A DNA stretch of 64,000 bases from positions 186,001 to 250,000 of the forward strand of contig JAUYRN010000005.1 in the NCBI GenBank assembly GCA_030696775.1. Direction: 5' to 3'. Below the pieces are notes generated by a model. The model was not told where the DNA came from. It made no database searches and saw only the letters and a program-made list of their open reading frames with translations. A program made the position numbers and the translations under genes. Shown here piece after piece: positions 25,168 through 32,079 of this stretch (position 1 is its first letter; each line of letters begins with the position of its first letter). The DNA is from Sulfuricurvum sp. (lineage in GTDB: Bacteria > Campylobacterota > Campylobacteria > Campylobacterales > Sulfurimonadaceae).

Positions 25168-26059
25168 GTTGTACTTTCTTATCTAAAAGATTATATTGAA
25201 ATTTCATATGCTCTTCATGGCTGTTCTCAGAGAGGTGAATATCGCATACAAGATTGTAAGAAACACCTGCTTTATAAATGAAAAAGTAGTTGTCAAAAAC
25301 AGCACCAAGTGCAGGTTCTGCTGTGATGGCTTCTTCTTTTGTAACGTATGCTTTGGTGCGAAAGAGAGTAAGTGAACGGATTTTTTCAGAGGAAGTATTG
25401 GGCAAAATGAGAGAGAGAGTTTCGGCATTAATTGCATTAAAATCCATTTTTTCCCCTTCATATCCGATATATAGATTCCAGGGTATTGATAAAACCGCCG
25501 TATCTTTTGTAATCTCAATATAACGTGATAAGATGAGATTAAAATGAGATTCGTTTACAATCAAACCATTTTTAAAGTCGCTTTGCGCTTCTCTAATTTC
25601 TGTGTCTATTCCACGCGCTGCTGTATCTGTATCAATTGTATCAAAAATGAGCTTAAGAAGCATGTCCGAATCCGCAATAGGATGCAGGGCAAACACCCGC
25701 ATGAACAGTGCCAGATTCGCATCATTAACTTTTCCCTCAGGACTCATCAGCGTATTAATATTGAATCGGTTATAAGGCGATGAGAGTTGTGCTTTGAGAC
25801 CAAAGTCCTCTTTTTTATTGTCCAGTTGCAATGGCAGACGCATGGCTAAATCCAATTCCTCAGCTCCGGTAATGGGACTAAGCAGTGAGGGAAGCTGCTG
25901 TTCTAAATCATTGATGGCACGTAAAGACGCACTTTGAAAAAATGCATTATTTCCCAATCGTGACAATCGGTCACTTTGTGTAAGTACAAAAGTAACGATC
26001 CCCATCATAAGCGTTATCAATACCAAGGTCATCATTAAAACAATTCCGCGTTTTTTCAT
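25151..26059 (-). CDS. gspK: Type II secretion minor pseudopilin GspK
   Basis: This 302-residue protein begins with the short prepilin leader MKKRG and the hydrophobic helix IVLMMTLVLITLMMGIVTFVL. It lacks the Glu at mature position 5, as is usual for GspK. A SAM-like region (FNINTLMSPEGKVND, then DFNAINAETLSLILP) agrees with the GspK fold. It caps the pseudopilus tip with GspI and GspJ. It is the first gene of the minus-strand T2SS operon. Confidence 0.88.
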   Translation of the reverse strand: MKKRGIVLMMTLVLITLMMGIVTFVLTQSDRLSRLGNNAFFQSASLRAINDLEQQLPSLLSPITGAEELDLAMRLPLQLDNKKEDFGLKAQLSSPYNRFNINTLMSPEGKVNDANLALFMRVFALHPIADSDMLLKLIFDTIDTDTAARGIDTEIREAQSDFKNGLIVNESHFNLILSRYIEITKDTAVLSIPWNLYIGYEGEKMDFNAINAETLSLILPNTSSEKIRSLTLFRTKAYVTKEEAITAEPALGAVFDNYFFIYKAGVSYNLVCDIHLSENSHEEHMKFQYNLLDKKVQRVEFL

Positions 26060-26274
26060 ATCAGTTAAGTTGTCTTTTGTTTAATATTTAAAGAAGAAGT
26101 ATATCGTTCATATATGAACTTTTAATGAATAAATGATTTATAGAAGAGATTAATAGAGTTGAAATCCTTGAATTGCTTTAAATTAGTCATATGGAAGTAA
26201 CTATGTTGTTCATTAAGTTATCATTTTTTCATGTTAGAATACAATCATAATTACAAGTTAACAGGAGTTATAGA
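26060..26274. promoter_or_regulatory. Divergent T2SS promoter region with a perfect 14-base palindrome
   Basis: This AT-rich gap separates gspK (minus) from gspG (plus). GTTCATATATGAAC at 26106-26119 is a perfect palindrome 47 bases before gspK and is a candidate operator. Upstream of gspG, TAGAAT or TACAAT (around 26237-26246) could be a -10, and AGGAG precedes the start. No long stem or small gene is seen. Confidence 0.4.
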
Positions 26275-26706
26275 ATGAAAATTTCCAGTAAAAGAAAAGC
26301 GTTTACCTTAATAGAAATTATGGTCGTAATCATCATCTTAGGACTTTTAGCTGCGTTTGTTATCCCGAATATCACTGGAAAAAGCGGCGAAGCGAAACAA
26401 AAACTGGTTTGTATTCAGATGAAAAGTTTGAATGAGAGTCTTAAAATGTTCAAAATTGATAATGGATCTTATCCTACGAGTGAAGAGGGCTTAAATGCAC
26501 TTATCACCAACCCTAATGCCAGTGAATACACATCCTATGCTCCAAGTGCGTACATTGAAGGAAAAAATCTTCCTAAAGATCCGTGGAATAAGCCGTATTT
26601 GTATCTCAATCTTGATGGTTCTGTCGAGCTCATCTCTCTAGGTGCTGATGGCAAAGAGGGTGGAGAAGGTGAAGATAAGGATCAAAAACTCTCCGAGTGC
26701 CGCTAA
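26275..26706 (+). CDS. gspG: Type II secretion major pseudopilin GspG
   Basis: This 143-residue protein has leader MKISSKRKA followed by FTLIEIMVVIIILGLLAAFV, with Glu at mature position 5. The GspG body is clear: KMFKIDNGSYPTSEEGLNAL, DPWNKPYLYL and SLGADGKEGGEGED with the calcium-site acidic loop. The residue before the cleavage site is Ala, not the usual Gly. It polymerises into the periplasmic pseudopilus. It heads the gspGHIJ run. Confidence 0.95.
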   Translation: MKISSKRKAFTLIEIMVVIIILGLLAAFVIPNITGKSGEAKQKLVCIQMKSLNESLKMFKIDNGSYPTSEEGLNALITNPNASEYTSYAPSAYIEGKNLPKDPWNKPYLYLNLDGSVELISLGADGKEGGEGEDKDQKLSECR

Positions 26707-27258
26707 GTGAAAACATTTCGTGGAGGGATGACTCTTTTTGAATTATTGATCGTTATGATAATTGTTGGTATTGTCTATTCGATCGGTATTTTTACATTAA
26801 AAAAAGAGAAAGTAACCACCACTACGATGAGTATATCAACTCTAAAAACTACTCTCTTAGCACTGGGACAATCGCGTGAAATCCGAATGTTTTGTGACGT
26901 TCCAGCTCAAGAGTGCCGTGTATTTTCAATGGATAATAAATTGCTTACTACCTTGCACCTTCAATCCAATGAGACAATACAGCGTTATGGCTTTGATCGT
27001 TTTGGAGAACTGCAACGGTTGGGGAATGTTGTCGCACGTACGGAAGAAGGATTAGAGCAAGGGTGTTTTGAGATGTCACTTCGTCCTGATGGATCGGTCA
27101 CTCCGGTGATATTAAAAAGCAATAATAAATTTTATGCTTATACCCCTATTGGTGAAGATAAGCCCTATATAGCGGATAGTGAAGAAGCGTTACGAAATTT
27201 TCTCTTTAATGAATCTAACTATCCTTTGAGAGGAGATGACGTATATGGCGCACACTAG
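26707..27258 (+). CDS. gspH: Type II secretion minor pseudopilin, GspH-like
   Basis: This 183-residue protein starts with GTG directly after the gspG stop. The leader MKTFRGG is followed by MTLFELLIVMIIVGIVYSIGIF with Glu at mature position 5. The body is not conserved, but position after gspG and before gspI fits GspH. It would be a low-abundance part of the pseudopilus. Confidence 0.78.
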   Translation: MKTFRGGMTLFELLIVMIIVGIVYSIGIFTLKKEKVTTTTMSISTLKTTLLALGQSREIRMFCDVPAQECRVFSMDNKLLTTLHLQSNETIQRYGFDRFGELQRLGNVVARTEEGLEQGCFEMSLRPDGSVTPVILKSNNKFYAYTPIGEDKPYIADSEEALRNFLFNESNYPLRGDDVYGAH

Positions 27259-27679
27259 AGGTTTTTCACTTATCGAAACACTGGTTGCGATTACCATTGC
27301 TTCCATCGCGACGATGGCGTTGATGAAGGTGATCTCCAACTCTTCGAACATTTCTGCAAATGCCGTTGGACGTTTTGATTCGTCGATTATGATGGGTTTA
27401 GTCGCGGGAGAAGCGACTGAGACGCTCGATGGCAGAGTTATGAGCGTGGATGAGATTTTACGTACACGTTACACCATCGATCATCCTGTAATTCGTGAAT
27501 CGCTGAAATCAACCTCGTATGAGATTGTCTTGTTACCTAAAGAGATTCTCAACCCTCTTATGACGACCAACGTAAATGGGGTAGATCCAACAAAGGCTTC
27601 GATAGCTGTTCAAAAAGTGATTCTCAAAAATCCCCAAGAGCAAAAATCTTTTTTCCATATTACATCAGGTTCACTATGA
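27245..27679 (+). CDS. gspI: Type II secretion minor pseudopilin, GspI-like
   Basis: The track starts at 27236, but ATG at 27245 has GAGGAG 9 bases upstream and gives a normal short leader MAHTRG before FSLIETLVAITIASIATMAL (144 residues). It overlaps gspH by 14 bases. The leader with Gly before the cut and position between H and J fit GspI, a tip-complex pseudopilin. Confidence 0.8.
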   Translation: MAHTRGFSLIETLVAITIASIATMALMKVISNSSNISANAVGRFDSSIMMGLVAGEATETLDGRVMSVDEILRTRYTIDHPVIRESLKSTSYEIVLLPKEILNPLMTTNVNGVDPTKASIAVQKVILKNPQEQKSFFHITSGSL

Positions 27680-28179
27680 GACGAAATGCTTTTACCCTGA
27701 TCGAGTTGGTGGTTTCAATAGCTTTGTTTGGACTGATCACGATTTTTTTATTTGGAGCGATTGATGGGTTACGAAAGCAACAAATATTTTTTCAACAAAA
27801 AGAAGTTGTGATTGAACGAAAAAATCAAATTGTCTCATTGTTGCGAACCGACTTAGACCGCGCACAGTCAGTCACTGTGGTCGCGAGTATGAGCAAGGAT
27901 TTTGATACGGTCTCGATTACCGGTTCAAACCGCTCATTGTATGGGATCGATCGTCCCTATGTTGTATGGCTGGTACTAAAAGCAGATAATACGTTGATAC
28001 GGTTAGAATCCTCTTCGCTCATCACCATACCTATCGCACCTGAAACACTTTATTCGATACACAGTGATCGTATCGCGAAGCAGTGTGAACTGTTTCGTAT
28101 GTATGATTCTCCCAAGCATCGACTGCTCTATCTAAAATTTGAAAATCAATCGCCCTTGATCGTCGAAGCAACCAAATAA
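27676..28179 (+). CDS. gspJ: Type II secretion minor pseudopilin, GspJ-like
   Basis: This 167-residue protein has leader MRRNA and FTLIELVVSIALFGLITIFLFGAI with Glu at mature position 5. It overlaps gspI by four bases. GspJ is a tip-complex pseudopilin; the family is variable outside the N terminus. As in gspG the residue before the cleavage site is Ala. No prepilin peptidase gene is in the window. Confidence 0.8.
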   Translation: MRRNAFTLIELVVSIALFGLITIFLFGAIDGLRKQQIFFQQKEVVIERKNQIVSLLRTDLDRAQSVTVVASMSKDFDTVSITGSNRSLYGIDRPYVVWLVLKADNTLIRLESSSLITIPIAPETLYSIHSDRIAKQCELFRMYDSPKHRLLYLKFENQSPLIVEATK

Positions 28180-28191
28180 CGAGAAAAAGTC

Positions 28192-29829
28192 TTAAAAATG
28201 TGTTGTTATTTTTGGCGAAGGTTCACCAAAATAATATCCTTGCAGATGCGTTAAAGGCAAATGTTTGACATAATTGGACACATCCTCGTTGCAGACAAAT
28301 TCAGCAATGGTTTGAATATTGAGTTGGCTTGCAAAATCAATAATTGTTTTGGTAATGATCTGGGAAGTGATATTGGTATCAATATTGCGGATAATGGAGC
28401 CGTCAATTTTTATATAATCGATATCAAGCTTGGTAATATAAACAAAATTAGAATATCCCGCGCCAAAATCATCAATAGCAATTTTAACACCGTATTTTTT
28501 CACCTCAGTGATAAATTCATTGACCCTGTCGTAATTCTCAATCCCTTCAGATTCTAAAATTTCAAAAATTATTTGATGAGCATAGGGAGAATGTTTGATT
28601 TTATCAATGATATAGGCGTTCATCGCGCTATCATTGATGTCTACAATGGAGAGGTTGATCGAACATTGAATCAAAGGGTGATTCGAAAGTTCCTCCATAA
28701 CTTTATCAATCATAATCCTTGTCAGTTGATGATAAAGGCGAACTTTTTTAGAGATTTCTAAAAACTCTATCGGAGGGATGACAGTCCCATCTTTTTCGAT
28801 GATCCGAATCAAAGCTTCATACTTCTCTGTCTTCAGTGTTTTGGCATTAACGATGGGTTGATAAAAAGGGACAACTCTGTCTTCATCAATGGCATTACGC
28901 AGGCGTTTAATCCAGGATAAATTGTTTTCATAGTCTTCTTTGATATGGAAAGAATCATTGTAATAAAGATAATTCTTTCGTGTTTTTTTTGCAAGTTTCA
29001 GTGCCATGTCCGCGTAAGCCATAACCTCTTTTTTATCGTCTATTTGAACATCATCGGACTTGCATCCGGCAATCCCGATGGTGACATTCAAGCTGATTTC
29101 TTGATCAACTGCTGTGAATATTTTTTTATTAAGATGAAGAGAGAGTTTCGTGATGCATTCGGATACTTCTGCTTGGTTGCAGGCACTTTTAATGAGAATA
29201 ACATATTCGTCAACAGGAAGTTTGTATACCGTTGATTCTTTCATCCCTTTCGCATATTCGACTAACTCGGTAGCAAAAGCGATTAAAAGTTGATCGGCAA
29301 TCTTGTGTCCGTAAAAAGTATTAACCTCTTTAAAGCTGTCAATATTGAGTAAAACAATGTTAAAAGCCGAATCCATATCATCGATATCGCTCAACAGTTT
29401 TCTTCGGTTAGGGAGGTTAGTAAGTGCATCGTGTTTGGAGTCCATAAGCTCTTTATTGAGCTGGTGCAATGCTGTCATATCACGTATGCTGACGAGAACG
29501 CTGTGAATGTTTCCTTCTTGATCGTACAGTGCCTGAACATTTTTCGAGATGTGGACGATTGTGCTGTCTTTTCGTATAAAAATTGTTTCTTGATCATTAC
29601 AATGACCTCTGGCTTGTACGTTTGCCATGCAATTACCCAAGATACTCAAATCGCCTAAATGATCAGTGATGGACGTTCCATACAGTTCTTCTTCCGGGTA
29701 GCCTAAGATTCTGCAAAATGCAGGATTGACATATTGAATCATCATATTCATATCAATCGTAAACATACCATCAGGAGAGTGCTCGAGAATTTCTTGTAAA
29801 TGAACACTTTTCAGGGTTTGTTGAGGCAT
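28192..29829 (-). CDS. PAS-GGDEF-EAL protein with degenerate GGDEF
   Basis: This 545-residue cytoplasmic protein has an N-terminal PAS domain (EHSPDGMFTIDMNMMIQYVN), a GGDEF domain (DALTNLPNRRKLL, FKEVNTFYGHKIADQLL) and an EAL domain (YEALIRI, IAIDDFGAGYSNF, YIKIDGSIIRNI). The catalytic GGDEF motif is replaced by LPVDEY, so cyclase activity is unlikely. The EAL residues look complete, so it is probably a PAS-controlled c-di-GMP phosphodiesterase. Its EAL half is close to that of the protein at 57191. AGGAAT precedes the start. Confidence 0.92.
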   Translation of the reverse strand: MPQQTLKSVHLQEILEHSPDGMFTIDMNMMIQYVNPAFCRILGYPEEELYGTSITDHLGDLSILGNCMANVQARGHCNDQETIFIRKDSTIVHISKNVQALYDQEGNIHSVLVSIRDMTALHQLNKELMDSKHDALTNLPNRRKLLSDIDDMDSAFNIVLLNIDSFKEVNTFYGHKIADQLLIAFATELVEYAKGMKESTVYKLPVDEYVILIKSACNQAEVSECITKLSLHLNKKIFTAVDQEISLNVTIGIAGCKSDDVQIDDKKEVMAYADMALKLAKKTRKNYLYYNDSFHIKEDYENNLSWIKRLRNAIDEDRVVPFYQPIVNAKTLKTEKYEALIRIIEKDGTVIPPIEFLEISKKVRLYHQLTRIMIDKVMEELSNHPLIQCSINLSIVDINDSAMNAYIIDKIKHSPYAHQIIFEILESEGIENYDRVNEFITEVKKYGVKIAIDDFGAGYSNFVYITKLDIDYIKIDGSIIRNIDTNITSQIITKTIIDFASQLNIQTIAEFVCNEDVSNYVKHLPLTHLQGYYFGEPSPKITTHF

Positions 29830-29842
29830 AAAAAATTCCTAT

Positions 29843-29856
29843 ACAATAGCTATTGT
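29843..29856. promoter_or_regulatory. Perfect 14-base palindrome before the PAS-GGDEF-EAL gene
   Basis: ACAATAGCTATTGT lies 14 bases upstream of the start codon. The inner AATAGCTAT also occurs at 31261-31269, upstream of the Rrf2 operon. Either an operator or a 5'-leader hairpin. Confidence 0.35.
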
Positions 29857-29933
29857 TATTATCATAGGTGGAATTTGTTTAAATAAAAGTAAAAAGTCTC
29901 ATTGTTATCACATTTTAGTTTTCAAGTGTGAAT

Positions 29934-30359
29934 TTAAAGACGTTTTATTTTACTGTTTGCAAAATCAGCGACCAATTCTTCGAGTCGCATGGCGGAATAC
30001 ATCGCATCGATTTCATTCCGCCAAATTTCCCACTGAGCATGAAGCGCACACGGCTTTTCAGCTTCACATTCACCAATACCCAACAAGCATGTATCAAATA
30101 ATACCGTACCATCCACAGCATGGATGATCGAGATGAGGGTTATTTCTGATGCGTTTCGAGAGAGTTTTACCCCTCCGGAAGCTCCTCGATGTGAGGTTAA
30201 AATGTCTGCATGAACGAGTTTTTGGAGTGATTTTGCTAAAAAATGGTAGGGAAGATTAAGCGCCTCACTGATGATTTGAATACGGTGATACTCATCTAGC
30301 GGTTTAGTAGCAAGCCAAACAGCCGCTCGAATGGTATCTTGGCAGGCAGAGGAGAGCAT
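29934..30359 (-). CDS. Rrf2-family regulator with three conserved-type cysteines
   Basis: This 141-residue protein has the Rrf2 winged helix (ISEALNLPYHFLAKSLQKLV, then HRGASGGVKLSR) and three cysteines in CLLGIGECEAEKPCALH near residues 91-105. That is the usual place for the iron-sulfur cluster in IscR/NsrR-type members. It may sense nitric oxide, redox state or iron-sulfur supply. Its start overlaps the stop of the upstream PDC membrane sensor by one base (TAATG), so the two work together or at least are co-made. An inverted repeat at 31272-31289 before the operon is a candidate own operator. Confidence 0.88.
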   Translation of the reverse strand: MLSSACQDTIRAAVWLATKPLDEYHRIQIISEALNLPYHFLAKSLQKLVHADILTSHRGASGGVKLSRNASEITLISIIHAVDGTVLFDTCLLGIGECEAEKPCALHAQWEIWRNEIDAMYSAMRLEELVADFANSKIKRL

Positions 30360-31216
30360 TATTCTTTTTCCGTTTTACGAATGATGTACACAAATACGGC
30401 AAATACGAGTAATAAAAAGGCGAGCGCAGCAACCAACGTGGAAGCATAGGGTAAATCTTTGTAGTTATGAAGTGAAATTTTAAAGACCACCAAAAGTGCT
30501 TCGATGAGTAAAGCAATTATAATGGAAACCGAAAAATTTAGCAGTGTTTTAGGGTTAAAAACATCACTGACATGTTGAGTTCTTGGGAGGACTTCTTGTT
30601 CTACGATGGTTTTACCCAAATCATATACGGCAAGACCGAGAGTGAGAGCAATGATAGGTTTAAAAACTGCATCGATGGAAAGCGGAGCAACACCCACCAA
30701 ATACCCTATAAATGTATAAAACCCATACAGTACGACAAAGACACCAAAAAAGAGAAGTCCTCCACCGATAAGAGCGTAGGATGTGCGATTAAGGAATTTG
30801 AATACGTCATTTTTTTCGATGAGGTCAAATCGTTCCAAAAGTTTTCGAAGCCTAAAATCCAAGAAGAGATATCCCTCTCCCACAGCATAGACCACTGTGA
30901 TGCATAAAGCACCGGTAGCTGTTGAGATGTAAGGATCGCTGATGTAGTGTCCTTTTTGAATCTCAACTTCATTGATAAGATAGGAGCGATCCACCCCGAT
31001 ATGGTGATGTTCTTCACGATTAAGATAGATATTTGGGGAGTTTTGGACAAATCCCTCATCCGACATATAAAGAAGTTCCAAGCTTGGGAAGGTTTTGTAA
31101 AGCCGCTCGATTAAGTGAACATTGAGTGTTTTTAAACTGACATTTCCAAGGGTTGAGAGAATAAATTTTTGGATAAGCGGAGCATTCGCTGCATAGCTTC
31201 GTACTAGATCTTGCAT
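30359..31216 (-). CDS. PDC-sensor-like membrane protein of unknown function
   Basis: This 285-residue protein has an N-terminal region resembling a PDC/Cache sensor without the usual N-terminal membrane anchor (VEIQKGHYISDPYIS, then VVYAVGEGYLFLDFRLRKLLERF). Four hydrophobic segments follow, starting with YALIGGGLLFFGVFVVLYGFY and ending with LAFLLLVFAVFVYIIRK. There is no output domain. Co-translation with an Rrf2 regulator suggests a small signalling unit. AAGGAG precedes the ATG. Confidence 0.7.
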   Translation of the reverse strand: MQDLVRSYAANAPLIQKFILSTLGNVSLKTLNVHLIERLYKTFPSLELLYMSDEGFVQNSPNIYLNREEHHHIGVDRSYLINEVEIQKGHYISDPYISTATGALCITVVYAVGEGYLFLDFRLRKLLERFDLIEKNDVFKFLNRTSYALIGGGLLFFGVFVVLYGFYTFIGYLVGVAPLSIDAVFKPIIALTLGLAVYDLGKTIVEQEVLPRTQHVSDVFNPKTLLNFSVSIIIALLIEALLVVFKISLHNYKDLPYASTLVAALAFLLLVFAVFVYIIRKTEKE

Positions 31217-31260
31217 AGAGTCTCCTTGGGTAAAATTGTTGGGAAAATTATAGTCTAAAT

Positions 31261-31289
31261 AATAGCTATAAGATGATTATAAAATCATC
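31261..31289. promoter_or_regulatory. Candidate Rrf2 operator: inverted repeat GATGATT-ATAA-AATCATC
   Basis: A perfect 7-base inverted repeat with a 4-base spacer occupies 31272-31289, next to AATAGCTAT at 31261-31269, which also occurs at 29846-29854. It lies 56 bases before the PDC/Rrf2 operon and 47 bases before the divergent NYN gene. Its size suits a dimeric winged-helix regulator. Confidence 0.45.
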
Positions 31290-31318
31290 AATTTTACAGA
31301 AGTCTCTTATAAGCTCGA

Positions 31319-31334
31319 GGCGTTAAAATACGCC
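31319..31334 (+). promoter_or_regulatory. Hairpin and possible -10 abutting the NYN start codon
   Basis: GGCGT-TAAAAT-ACGCC is a perfect 5-base stem whose loop is a good -10 sequence (TAAAAT, 31324-31329). The ATG begins 7 bases after it, where transcription would start, and there is no Shine-Dalgarno. The gene may therefore have a leaderless mRNA. Confidence 0.35.
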
Positions 31335-31335
31335 A

Positions 31336-32061
31336 ATGCAAAAAATTATTATAAATCAAAAGTTTTATGGCTCGCTCGAGATTGACAACACAGAAGACGC
31401 ACGATGTGTTTTTTCCAAAGTAAAAAGTGCTTTCGGAACTCAAAAAAAGATGGAAATTGGTTTAATTTTCCCCAGTTATAAGCTCAAAGCCCTTGAAAGT
31501 TATCAAAAAGGGGGAGCACGGCAGGAGCTAGAAGACATCGAGCTTTACATCGAGCTGGGTAAAATCTTGCGATTTGATACACAAGATGCACAAAAGCTCA
31601 AAAATAGTATCGAACTGACCAACGATATTGCTCATAATCATTACAATATTTCTAAGCGCCTTACTCTTATAAATAAGCCTCATCCAACTAAAAATAGTGG
31701 TCATTATCTGTTCTGGGACATCGAAAATTTTTCCAATATTGGCTCGATGTTCAACGATGTTATCGAAAAATACAATATTCCTGATCAACATATTTATGTT
31801 GCGGCTAATCCTGATTCGTTGTATTTGTTTAGGAAAGAGTGGGAAGCTGAACTGTATGACTATAAAAAAACGCTCAATTCGTTCAACTTTACCAAATGCG
31901 ATCACGGAAAAAATGTGGCGGATGATGTTTTGTTAGCAAACTTTCAAGCGTTAATTTTGCAAAATACTAATGTCTATTTGATGACGTTTGATCGTGAGCT
32001 TAAAGAGCGGTTTACGTCGCTAATTCATTCAAGCAATAATCTTTATATTCTCGAAAAATAA
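31336..32061 (+). CDS. NYN/PIN-like domain protein, putative ribonuclease
   Basis: This 241-residue protein has a C-terminal NYN-type domain: HYLFWDIENFSN (first acidic motif) near residue 123, KNVADDVLLANFQA and VYLMTFDRELKERF with the later conserved aspartates. The PIN-like fold predicts a metal-dependent RNase. The N-terminal 115 residues (KMEIGLIFPSYKLKALE, DIELYIELGKIL) form a separate domain I do not recognise. It is followed 18 bases later by tex, an RNA-binding protein. No ribosome binding site is evident. Confidence 0.75.
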   Translation: MQKIIINQKFYGSLEIDNTEDARCVFSKVKSAFGTQKKMEIGLIFPSYKLKALESYQKGGARQELEDIELYIELGKILRFDTQDAQKLKNSIELTNDIAHNHYNISKRLTLINKPHPTKNSGHYLFWDIENFSNIGSMFNDVIEKYNIPDQHIYVAANPDSLYLFRKEWEAELYDYKKTLNSFNFTKCDHGKNVADDVLLANFQALILQNTNVYLMTFDRELKERFTSLIHSSNNLYILEK

Positions 32062-32079
32062 ATTCCTAACAGGAGCAGT

